In this document: positions 1 through 4,704 of the stretch, piece after piece
Layout: each line of letters begins with the position of its first letter
How positions within the stretch are numbered: position 1 is the first letter of the stretch
Assembly (NCBI GenBank): GCA_949840855.1
Contig: CATKYP010000068.1
Location: 1-5,502 of the forward strand
DNA: 5,502 nucleotides
From: an uncultured Bacilli bacterium
GTDB taxonomy: Bacteria; Bacillota_I; Bacilli_A; RF39; UBA660
Direction: 5' to 3'
Translations under genes and position numbers: made by a program
The notes under the pieces: generated by a model
The model's input: only the letters and a program-made list of their open reading frames with translations
Told to the model about the DNA's origin: nothing
Databases searched by the model: none

Positions 1-90
1 AAAAATTAGAGACATTTTTAAAAAATAATAGAATATTATATGATTAGTCAAATTTTTATCGTAAAAAACCTAAACTCGAATATACTAGTA

Positions 91-119
91 TTGACAATTA
101 TCATTAGAGATGGTAATAT
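91..119 (+). promoter_or_regulatory. Sigma-A-type promoter with extended -10 for a small RNA
   Basis: A perfect -35 TTGACA (91-96) is followed by exactly 17 nt and a -10 TAATAT (114-119) preceded by TGG, which gives an extended -10 element. The start point should be near 126. No open frame begins downstream on this strand. What follows is a foldable stretch ending in a T-run, so the promoter most likely serves a non-coding RNA. The promoter also lies in an imperfect inverted repeat (92-103 with 111-124, 7-nt loop, 2-nt bulge) that could be an operator. Confidence 0.55.
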
Positions 120-125
120 TGTCAT

Positions 126-198
126 ATAAGAACTCTGTTCAATCCGAAGCTTTACGTTTAGTACGTGAAAGGTTTATGTAGGAAGAATGGAGTTTTTT
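126..198 (+). ncRNA. Candidate small structured RNA convergent with the DUF3800 gene
   Basis: No family is recognised; the call rests on promoter, fold and terminator together. A closing helix pairs 131-140 with 185-194 (10 bp). Two of the pairs are wobbles (136-189 U.G, 137-188 G.U), which would be A.C mismatches in the opposite strand, so the fold favours plus-strand RNA. After a small internal loop, 143-145 pairs with 181-183. An inner hairpin joins 150-157 to 163-171, with a bulged G at 167 and a UUAGU loop. The closing helix runs directly into TTTTTT (193-198) and a longer T-rich tract, as in an intrinsic terminator. The predicted RNA is about 70-75 nt. Its 3' end overlaps the stop codon of the convergent DUF3800 gene, so read-through DUF3800 mRNA would be its perfect antisense. 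Confidence 0.45.
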
Positions 199-1036
199 AT
201 TTTGATTTTTTTGTTAATGATGAATCAAATATGCTATTTTTAGATTTAAAGCACCAGTGCCTATATGGATCTTTCCAATTATTTGTAAAGTTCCCATGAC
301 TGCTAGTGGAAACACCAATATTAAAATTAGGATAAATAGATTTAATATTTTTTAATATGTTTTTATATAATTTTTCTTTTGCAATAGTTCTTTTTCCACG
401 TCTATTACTATCTGGCATTTTTTCTTTATCCATATTATTTAATTTAAAGTTCATAGCACCTAATATAATATCCATACATTGTAATATCACATGATTTTTA
501 GAATCCACTTCTGCTATATCTTCATTATAAATATGAACATTATTTATACAAAAGAAATCATTAAGTGCATAAATATATCCTTTAAATTCTTTATTTTTCT
601 TTTTAGTATCAGGTAATTTATCAAAATATAATTTTAATATTACTTGATTTTTTTCTTTTGGATTACAATAATCTATACCAAAGGCATGTTTAATAAACTG
701 ATAGTATAAAAGAAAATATTCTTTTTCTTCATGTTCTCTAGTTAAATTTTGTGGAACTTGTGCATTTTGCCTAAACATTATTCTTATCTTAATTTTATTA
801 GTTTTAACAAACTCAAAAAAATAATCGATTAACTCTAAATACTTATCTAAGTATTGTTCAGTTACTTTTGTCCACTTAACTTCTTGAAATAATCCTAATT
901 CTGCTTTTTTATCATTAATTTTATTACTTATCTTTTCAAGTTCAGTATAATTAACTAAAGCACCGCCATAAAAATTACTAAAGTATTTACCTTTTCTATG
1001 AGATTCATCTGCATAAATTAAATATTGCTTCTTCAT
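197..1036 (-). CDS. DUF3800 domain-containing protein
   Basis: The 279-aa product has the features of the DUF3800 family, whose biochemical role is not established. The first beta-strand ends in the family's Asp-Glu-Ser motif (YADES, D10-E11-S12). An E-V-K-W motif follows (E52, K54, W55), then an acidic residue after a hydrophobic strand (D139 in LYFDK). Near residues 176-192 is the typical block E176, D178, Q186, D189 followed by a Gly-Ala-Met helix. The C-terminus is basic, with H247, W254 and H260 in conserved-looking positions. Spaced carboxylates at the ends of hydrophobic strands resemble RNase H-like nucleases; that is inference. I chose the ATG at 1036 because GTGGTGAT lies at correct Shine-Dalgarno distance and a promoter sits just upstream. 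An upstream in-frame TTG at 1084 falls inside that promoter and has no binding site. The gene is monocistronic and lies between two candidate plus-strand RNAs. Confidence 0.85.
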   Translation of the reverse strand: MKKQYLIYADESHRKGKYFSNFYGGALVNYTELEKISNKINDKKAELGLFQEVKWTKVTEQYLDKYLELIDYFFEFVKTNKIKIRIMFRQNAQVPQNLTREHEEKEYFLLYYQFIKHAFGIDYCNPKEKNQVILKLYFDKLPDTKKKNKEFKGYIYALNDFFCINNVHIYNEDIAEVDSKNHVILQCMDIILGAMNFKLNNMDKEKMPDSNRRGKRTIAKEKLYKNILKNIKSIYPNFNIGVSTSSHGNFTNNWKDPYRHWCFKSKNSIFDSSLTKKSK

Positions 1037-1055
1037 TGTATCACCACTAAAAGAT

Positions 1056-1084
1056 ATTTTATCATACCTTCTTATATTCTCCAA
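1056..1084 (-). promoter_or_regulatory. Promoter of the DUF3800 gene
   Basis: Read on the minus strand, TTGGAG (1084-1079) is followed by 17 nt and an extended -10, TGA-TAAAAT (1064-1056). The -35 matches the consensus only in its first three bases; the extended -10 is good. Transcription should start near 1049, leaving a leader of about 12 nt before the ATG at 1036 that carries GTGGTGAT as ribosome binding site. This arrangement is the main reason for rejecting the longer TTG-initiated frame. Confidence 0.5.
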
Positions 1085-1094
1085 TAAATTAAAA

Positions 1095-1147
1095 TAACTT
1101 TCCTAATAAATTTCCGTTTATTTTCCTGATAAAAATTAGAAAAGTTA
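1095..1147. repeat. Inverted repeat with phased TTTCC motifs between divergent promoters
   Basis: Arms 1095-1107 and 1135-1147 are 13 nt long and complementary at 12 positions; the thirteenth is a G.U in minus-strand RNA. The 27-nt loop and left arm carry TTTCC at 1099-1103, 1111-1115 and 1122-1126, about one helical turn apart. The element lies just upstream of the DUF3800 -35 and about 20 nt before the plus-strand -35 at 1170, and neither predicted transcript covers it. A DNA-level binding site for a regulator shared by both promoters is the simplest reading. Chance in AT-rich DNA cannot be excluded. Confidence 0.35.
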
Positions 1148-1169
1148 CAATTATCTTGAACACTCCCAC

Positions 1170-1197
1170 TTGAAATAATTCTAATATCTGCTATAAT
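1170..1197 (+). promoter_or_regulatory. Strong extended -10 promoter of the structured leader
   Basis: TTGAAA (1170-1175, five of six consensus bases) is followed by 16 nt and a perfect TATAAT (1192-1197) preceded by TGC, which completes an extended -10. The start point should be near 1204. It is the best promoter in the left half of the window. It diverges from the DUF3800 promoter and drives the structured RNA at 1204-1332 and, by read-through, the small gene at 1373. Confidence 0.7.
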
Positions 1198-1203
1198 TTA
1201 TTT

Positions 1204-1332
1204 ATCAGTTGATTTAATCATTCTTGGGAGTATAATTTTTCGCATACGTGTATCGTTACCGCTCCATTGACGAATCTGTTCGAACTTTTCGGACATTGAT
1301 ATATAGAAATCAATCGAAAGATTGTTTTTTTT
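1204..1332 (+). ncRNA. Structured leader RNA or riboswitch-like attenuator of unrecognised class
   Basis: The RNA predicted from the promoter at 1170-1197 folds as a closed multi-branch domain. P1 pairs 1208-1215 with 1307-1314 (8 bp, one G.U) and continues as 1217-1220 with 1297-1300. P2 pairs GGAG at 1227-1230 with CUCC at 1262-1265 around a smaller hairpin (1241-1255). P3 is an 8-bp hairpin, 1277-1284 with 1288-1295, with a 3-nt loop. The stretch is visibly richer in G+C than its surroundings. The 3' strand of P1 shares bases 1311-1314 with the terminator stem at 1311-1324, so the two helices exclude each other, as in transcriptional riboswitches. I compared it from memory with purine, THF, preQ1, guanidine, fluoride, ZTP and T-box consensus sequences and found no match. 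It could equally be a free-standing RNA working with the DUF3800 protein, since RNA families named for that domain occur beside such genes. Confidence 0.6.
1311..1332 (+). terminator. Intrinsic terminator ending the structured leader
   Basis: CAATC (1311-1315), a GAAA tetraloop and GATTG (1320-1324) form a 5-bp hairpin followed by eight Ts (1325-1332). The stem is short, so termination is probably partial or conditional. The same CAAU bases can pair with 1208-1211 in P1 or, locally, with TTGAT at 1296-1300, giving competing antiterminator pairings. The ribosome binding site of the next gene begins about 22 nt after the T-run. Confidence 0.65.
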
Positions 1333-1372
1333 GTTGTTACAAAGAAATCATCCTAAAGGAAGGATGGTGTTT

Positions 1373-1552
1373 ATGATTAAATTTATCACACAAGAGATAC
1401 CTTTTGAAAAGTCTTTAAAGCAAAGATTAGAATTTATCTGTCCGTTTTGTAAAACTAAACCCACATTTATTAATGGTAATATTAGAAAGATTGATGAAAT
1501 TCAAAATGGTTATTATTCTAATGAAAAGGATAATGATGGTTTAGAACTATAA
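1373..1552 (+). CDS. Small CPxC-motif protein of unknown function
   Basis: The 59-aa product is not a family I recognise. It has one Cys-Pro-Phe-Cys pair (C23, C26), flanked on the N-terminal side by a charged amphipathic stretch and on the C-terminal side by a polar, acidic tail. A single CxxC could be half of a zinc site completed by a dimer or another ligand, or a redox pair. The second CxxC expected in the cysteine-rich KTR proteins of conjugative elements is missing. I chose the ATG at 1373 because AAAGGAAGG (1355-1363) ends 9 nt before it. An ATG at 1364 touches that site, and an in-frame TTG at 1322 lies inside the terminator hairpin. No promoter is visible between 1200 and 1355, so expression should depend on read-through of the terminator at 1311-1332. 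A strong terminator follows 10 nt after the stop. That placement supports a real gene despite its size. Confidence 0.6.
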   Translation: MIKFITQEIPFEKSLKQRLEFICPFCKTKPTFINGNIRKIDEIQNGYYSNEKDNDGLEL

Positions 1553-1562
1553 AAATATTATG

Positions 1563-1592
1563 GGCTATGGAGTTTTCCATAGCCTTTTTTTT
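1563..1592 (+). terminator. Strong intrinsic terminator after the CPxC gene
   Basis: A perfect 9-bp stem, GGCTATGGA (1563-1571) with TCCATAGCC (1576-1584), has a GTTT loop and is followed by eight Ts. On the minus strand the same hairpin is followed by CATAATATTTTT, so it may also stop leftward transcripts from the cassette at 1670-4610. The position between convergent units suits a two-way terminator. Confidence 0.9.
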
Positions 1593-1610
1593 GTGCTTTA
1601 TAACTATTAA

Positions 1611-1650
1611 AAAACTTTAAAAAGGTGTATAATTAGATTATCAAAGTTTT
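1611..1650 (-). terminator. Possible weak terminator of the minus-strand cassette
   Basis: AAAACTTT (1611-1618) and AAAGTTTT (1643-1650) are perfect inverted repeats enclosing a second small palindrome, ATAAT-TAG-ATTAT (1629-1641). Read leftward, the outer stem ends in AAAG followed by six Ts. The stem has only one G-C pair, so it would be inefficient by itself. The GC-rich hairpin at 1563-1592 is probably the real backstop. Confidence 0.3.
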
Positions 1651-1652
1651 GC

Positions 1653-1668
1653 ACAAATAGTAATTTGT
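1653..1668. repeat. Palindromic 16-mer directly after the CPBP stop (copy 1)
   Basis: ACAAATAGTAATTTGT has 6-bp arms with a 4-nt centre and begins one nucleotide beyond the CPBP stop codon. It differs at one of 16 positions from the palindrome at 2381-2396, on the other side of the same gene. It shares 14 bases, in the opposite orientation, with 4705-4718 beyond the other end of the cassette. Confidence 0.4.
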
Positions 1669-1669
1669 A

Positions 1670-2365
1670 TTAAAGAACTTCCATAATAAAACTAATTGTA
1701 GAAAGTAAATTACAAGCACAATGGAATCCAATAGTTATTCTAATATCTTTGTATTTATATGCTAATATTGACGGCAAAATAAATGCAGTTATTCTAAACA
1801 GATTATCATACGGCAACCAAAAATGATATAGCGAAAAAATAACAGTTACAAATATTGGTGCTAAATAGCCATATTCTTTAAGTTTATTTGTTAATACTCC
1901 CCTAAAAAATAATTCTTCTATAATTGGGTAAAATATAACATTAAGTAAAAAATATAATACACAAGTAATCGTAACAATTTTATTTGAATAATTTACTAAA
2001 TTGTTTGGATCCCAGCTAAAATAAGTAGGAGTAATGTTATTTACCTTATCAATTACATTAGATAGTAAATTATGCTCTAATGGAGTTATTATGACTGTCA
2101 TTAAACCAGCAATTCCAAATAATACTCCTATTATTAAAATTAGTTGCCACCAATTAATCTTACTTTTATTTAACAAGTTACCTTTATTTTTATAAATAAT
2201 ATATAATTCAAAAGGAAATAAAATTATACCAACACATATAAGAAATGATAAAAGAGATGGAATACTATTCTGAATTTTTCCTAAAAAAATATATAATAGC
2301 ATTGCTATCAATGAGGGAATAAGTGCTAATAATGATACCTTTAAAAATATATTTTTTTCTTTCAT
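1670..2365 (-). CDS. CPBP (CAAX protease/bacteriocin-processing) family membrane protease
   Basis: The 231-aa integral membrane protein carries the signature of the CPBP/Abi family of intramembrane metalloproteases. Motif 1 is E150-E151-x3-R155 (EELFFRG), motif 2 is F177-x3-H181, and motif 3 is H215-x3-N219. In family members these Glu and His residues form the active site inside the membrane. Hydrophobic segments lie at about 8-28, 35-57, 73-93, 132-149, 168-180, 190-202 and 208-228, a usual count for the family. In Gram-positive bacteria such proteins include bacteriocin self-immunity factors and peptide-processing proteases; substrate and role cannot be read from sequence. The ATG at 2365 has a textbook AGGAGG 7 nt upstream. 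It is the last gene of the cassette, 35 nt behind the radical SAM gene, with no separate promoter visible. No bacteriocin precursor gene was seen nearby. Confidence 0.9.
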   Translation of the reverse strand: MKEKNIFLKVSLLALIPSLIAMLLYIFLGKIQNSIPSLLSFLICVGIILFPFELYIIYKNKGNLLNKSKINWWQLILIIGVLFGIAGLMTVIITPLEHNLLSNVIDKVNNITPTYFSWDPNNLVNYSNKIVTITCVLYFLLNVIFYPIIEELFFRGVLTNKLKEYGYLAPIFVTVIFSLYHFWLPYDNLFRITAFILPSILAYKYKDIRITIGFHCACNLLSTISFIMEVL

Positions 2366-2380
2366 AGAATAACCTCCTCA

Positions 2381-2396
2381 ACAAATTGTAATTTGT
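2381..2396. repeat. Perfect palindromic 16-mer between radical SAM and CPBP genes (copy 2)
   Basis: ACAAATT-GT-AATTTGT is a perfect palindrome in the 35-nt gap between the radical SAM stop and the CPBP start. In the mRNA the hairpin would end 2 nt before the AGGAGG of the CPBP gene. It could affect ribosome loading or mark an mRNA processing point. With flanking bases, TCAACAAATTGTAATTT (2378-2394) matches the inverted copy near 4705-4721 at 16 of 17 positions. Confidence 0.45.
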
Positions 2397-2400
2397 CTTT

Positions 2401-3288
2401 CTAAAACAATGTTATTTGCTCATTACTTTTTATTTCTTTTTTATATGCTTTAATAATGTCTTTCATATCATATAGTAATCCATATTTATTACATTCATCA
2501 GTAAATACCTTATATAATATTTTATAATTTGGTACTATACAATTATATCTTTCACCATAATATTTAATATATTTATCTTTTAAGCCAGTAAAACTCTGTT
2601 TTAATTTATCTAAATAATAATCTCTTTGATTTCCTCTTAAAGTCATTCCCATAAAAGTATGAATAAATTTAGCCCCATTTAGATATGCAAGTCTAACTAA
2701 CTCTTTTATATCTTCTTCATTATCTGTTATAAATGGCAAAACAGGATTTATCATAATTCCTACAAATATTCCATTATCGCTTAATTCTTTAATTGCTTGA
2801 AATCTTTTGGAAGATACACAAACATTTGGCTCGATTATTCTTGATAATTCATCATTTGGAGTAGTGATTGTAAATTTAATAATTACATTGTTTTTTGAAT
2901 TTATTTCTTTTAACAAATCAATATCTCTTAAAATCAAGTCACTTTTCGTATCAATAGAAACACCAAAACCATACTTCGATATAAGTTTTAATGCTCCTCT
3001 TGTTTTTTCATATTGTTTCTCTAACGGATTATAAGTATCAGACATTGACCCAATTCCAACAACACCTTTTTCTCTTTTTTTAGATAATTCTTGTTCCAAA
3101 ATAGATAAAGCATTTAATTTCCCACGAACAATATCAAAATTATCAATATGATAACAATTACTTCGTGAATCACAGTAAATACACCTATGAGGACAGCCTC
3201 TATATAAATTCATATTGTAATCAATGCCATACCACTCTGATCCGTATTTTACTTTTGTAAGTATTGTTTTTGCTTTTATAAATTCCAT
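2401..3288 (-). CDS. SPL-type radical SAM protein (COG1533-like)
   Basis: The 295-aa product has the radical SAM cluster motif C32-x3-C36-x2-C39 (GCPHRCIYCD) preceded by NLYRGC, the hallmark of the spore-photoproduct-lyase-like group. The downstream core fits as well: GSMSDTYNPLE (80-90), the strand SIDTKS (111-116), I152-E153-P154 with R162, and N181-P-V-L-P185 with FITD (186-189). The enzyme should bind a [4Fe-4S] cluster and SAM in the cytoplasm and generate a 5'-deoxyadenosyl radical. Most members of this wider group have no known substrate, and true SplB photolyases are usually longer, so DNA repair is only a possibility. An extra cysteine, C157, lies just after the IEP motif. The ATG at 3288 is separated by one base from the stop of the acetyltransferase gene (TAA-A-ATG) and has no clear Shine-Dalgarno sequence, so translation is probably coupled. 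It ends in TAG. Confidence 0.88.
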   Translation of the reverse strand: MEFIKAKTILTKVKYGSEWYGIDYNMNLYRGCPHRCIYCDSRSNCYHIDNFDIVRGKLNALSILEQELSKKREKGVVGIGSMSDTYNPLEKQYEKTRGALKLISKYGFGVSIDTKSDLILRDIDLLKEINSKNNVIIKFTITTPNDELSRIIEPNVCVSSKRFQAIKELSDNGIFVGIMINPVLPFITDNEEDIKELVRLAYLNGAKFIHTFMGMTLRGNQRDYYLDKLKQSFTGLKDKYIKYYGERYNCIVPNYKILYKVFTDECNKYGLLYDMKDIIKAYKKEIKSNEQITLF

Positions 3289-3289
3289 T

Positions 3290-4036
3290 TTATTTACTAA
3301 TCAACTTTTCAAAAGAATTAGCATTTAATATAGTATTTGATATAAACTCGCCTTTATAGAAGTTAGCCCAGTTATTAAATATACAAGGTGCATTTTTGGC
3401 TTTTTCCAAAGAATCAATTTTGATGAAGTTAATCTTAATATTATTTTCTTTTGCATATTCAGTTAGTTCTTTTACTTCATATTCTACATAAGGACACTCA
3501 TTACTATAATAGATTGTAAATTCCTCACTATCTATTTTCATTGTTCTTGCATTATCATTAAATTTAGGAGTTTCATTATCATCAAATTGAAGTGCTAATA
3601 ATTCATAATCATCTATTTCATCAACAACTTTAAAACCATAATGAATGAAAAAATCTTTTCCTCCAATAAAAGGCTTTTTCTTTTTAGAAGTTAAAGTACA
3701 TATACCACTCATACCTTTTTCTTTCGAATCATTTATTGCATATTCGAGTAGTTCTTTAGCAATGCCATTTCCTTTAAAACTTCCTGCTACCCATAAACAA
3801 TAAATATATTCATAATTCTTACCACTTATTGGCACCCAAGCAGTTTCTATTGGCTCATATTCAATAAATACTTTTCCTCTAGCATTTAATTTTCTAAAAA
3901 TATGTCCATCTTCTAATTTACTTTTAATCCATTCCTTTTTACTATTAACACCTATTTGATGTTTTTTATCTCCGATTGCACAACAGATATGTTCATCTTC
4001 AATATTTTCTAAAGTTAAATTTACATATTCATTCAT
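3290..4036 (-). CDS. GNAT N-acetyltransferase with YoaP-like C-terminal domain
   Basis: The 248-aa product has two domains. Residues 1-150 form a GNAT acetyltransferase: the acetyl-CoA loop is F87-K88-G89-N90-G91-I92-A93 after the strand YIYCLWVAG, followed by helix KELLEYA. Motif B ends in FIHYGF (130-135). Residues 160-248 resemble the YoaP domain and read as a thioredoxin-like fold: strand FTIYY, then C181-P182 starting a long helix, strand INFIKI, then A216-P217-C218 where thioredoxins have their cis-proline, and a final strand and helix. The site is monothiol: C181 has no partner three residues on, though C218 could pair with it in space. Substrate is unknown; antibiotic, peptide or metabolite acetylation are all possible. 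AAGGAG lies 9 nt before the ATG, inside the end of tetR, and the junction is TAA-A-ATG. Confidence 0.85.
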   Translation of the reverse strand: MNEYVNLTLENIEDEHICCAIGDKKHQIGVNSKKEWIKSKLEDGHIFRKLNARGKVFIEYEPIETAWVPISGKNYEYIYCLWVAGSFKGNGIAKELLEYAINDSKEKGMSGICTLTSKKKKPFIGGKDFFIHYGFKVVDEIDDYELLALQFDDNETPKFNDNARTMKIDSEEFTIYYSNECPYVEYEVKELTEYAKENNIKINFIKIDSLEKAKNAPCIFNNWANFYKGEFISNTILNANSFEKLISK

Positions 4037-4037
4037 T

Positions 4038-4610
4038 TTATTTCACTCCTTCTAATGATTTTATGCCATTCATAATTATTTCTAGTGATAAGTCAAAACT
4101 TTCTTTGATAGATATTGGATTCCCAAAAGCATTATTATTTACGAGTAAAGAAAATCCCTCCAAAAAACCTCTTAATGTTCTTATAATATGATTTATATTA
4201 TCATCACTAATATCTAAAGACTTCATTACTTTAAATAACATATTAAATAGTCTTGTAGTAGCATTTTCTTTTTGGGCATTTTCATATTTGTTATACCAAA
4301 GCATAGCAGTAAAAACTCCTTTATTATTAGTAGCATAATCATAAAAAGCATAACACATATTCTTTAAAGCCTCATATCCTGATACTCCAACAGCAGAATC
4401 AAGCATTTTTTCTTCCAGTTGCTTCCACCCATAAACCATAAGTCTTTGTTTTATTTCATCAAGACTTCTTATATGATTATACAAAGATGGCGATTTAATA
4501 TTTAATTCTTCAGCAATTAGTTTGAGTGATAAATTATCTAACCCAACTCTATTTGCAATACAAGCAGAAGTTTCAATAATAAGTTCATCACTAATGTTAT
4601 TTTTTGACAT
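4038..4610 (-). CDS. TetR/AcrR family repressor with WHG-type C-terminal domain
   Basis: The 190-aa product begins with a TetR DNA-binding domain. The helix-turn-helix spans about residues 27-50: the stretch LKLIAEELNIK leads into the recognition helix SPSLYNHI with the typical Leu-Tyr-x-His. The rest (about 75-186) fits the WHG-type ligand-binding and dimerisation domain, with the AFYDYATNNKGVFTAMLW segment corresponding to the family's YRAYALxHPGLYxLMF-like block. I chose the ATG at 4610 because GGAGGG lies 4 nt before it; an ATG at 4622 overlaps that site and has none of its own. It is the first gene of the cassette. Its promoter contains a perfect palindrome, so it probably represses itself and the three following genes until a small molecule binds. 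The ligand is unknown. Confidence 0.88.
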   Translation of the reverse strand: MSKNNISDELIIETSACIANRVGLDNLSLKLIAEELNIKSPSLYNHIRSLDEIKQRLMVYGWKQLEEKMLDSAVGVSGYEALKNMCYAFYDYATNNKGVFTAMLWYNKYENAQKENATTRLFNMLFKVMKSLDISDDNINHIIRTLRGFLEGFSLLVNNNAFGNPISIKESFDLSLEIIMNGIKSLEGVK

Positions 4611-4626
4611 ATTACCCTCCATAACT

Positions 4627-4660
4627 AATTGTGATACAATTTTAACTAATTAAATTAGTT
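4627..4660. promoter_or_regulatory. Predicted TetR operator: two palindromes over the operon promoter
   Basis: AACTAATT-A-AATTAGTT (4644-4660) is a perfect 8-1-8 palindrome lying between the -35 and -10 boxes of the operon promoter, where a bound dimer would block RNA polymerase. A second perfect palindrome, AATTGT-GAT-ACAATT (4627-4641), covers the predicted start point. The half-site AACTAATT recurs at 4623-4630 in the same orientation as the left arm. Binding by the adjacent TetR protein is inferred from position and symmetry, as is usual for autoregulated members of the family. Confidence 0.7.
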
Positions 4661-4667
4661 TTGTCAA
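4639..4667 (-). promoter_or_regulatory. Strong promoter of the tetR-GNAT-radical SAM-CPBP operon
   Basis: On the minus strand a perfect TTGACA (4667-4662), a 17-nt spacer and TAAAAT (4644-4639) form a near-consensus sigma-A promoter. The start point should be about 4632, giving a 22-nt leader before the ATG at 4610 that includes GGAGGG. It is the only good leftward promoter I see ahead of the four genes. Confidence 0.8.
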
Positions 4668-4689
4668 TAGTAAAAAGAGAAATTATAAA
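4661..4689 (+). promoter_or_regulatory. Divergent plus-strand promoter sharing the -35 region of the tetR promoter
   Basis: TTGTCA (4661-4666, five of six) is followed by 17 nt and TATAAA (4684-4689, five of six), predicting a start near 4696. Its -35 lies on the same seven bases (TTGTCAA) as the leftward -35, so the two promoters cannot be occupied together. It probably drives the XRE-like gene at 4863 through a leader of about 170 nt, or a short RNA ending at the hairpin at 4720-4751. Confidence 0.5.
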
Positions 4690-4704
4690 AATAATCTCCC
4701 CTAT

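Noticed and set aside
3..47. Short open stretch on the plus strand ending in TAG at the left edge, possibly the tail of a gene starting outside the window.
   Set aside because: Only 14 codons are visible and they carry no recognisable motif; chance is as likely.
1037..1084. Sixteen-residue N-terminal extension of the DUF3800 protein starting at TTG.
   Set aside because: It has no ribosome binding site, and its codons coincide with a good promoter and the leader of the ATG at 1036.
1198..1296. Minus-strand frame of 32 codons with relatively balanced codon use, starting ATG-TCC-GAA.
   Set aside because: No Shine-Dalgarno sequence, and it lies wholly inside the structured plus-strand RNA, whose paired GC-richer bases explain the look of coding.
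1204..1332. THF riboswitch, suggested by GGGAGUA near the 5' side and CCGCUCC on the 3' side of P2.
   Set aside because: The conserved internal blocks of THF aptamers are missing and the enclosed segment is far too short.
1322..1372. Longer form of the CPxC protein starting at TTG 1322.
   Set aside because: The start lies in the 3' arm of the terminator hairpin and the added residues come from the T-run; the AAAGGAAGG site serves the ATG at 1373.
1373..1552. Assignment of the small protein to the cysteine-rich KTR family of conjugative transposons.
   Set aside because: Only one CxxC is present and the rest does not resemble that family; no other mobile-element gene is nearby.
1626..1633. 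TATAAT box on the plus strand downstream of the terminator at 1563-1592.
   Set aside because: No acceptable -35 at 16-18 nt and no plus-strand gene follows; it is part of a small palindrome.
2807..3034. Plus-strand frame of 75 codons antisense to the radical SAM gene.
   Set aside because: It lies entirely within a well-supported gene on the other strand and has no binding site or family motif.
3976..4191. Plus-strand frame of 71 codons opposite the tetR/GNAT junction.
   Set aside because: It is an antisense shadow of two well-supported genes, with no independent signals.
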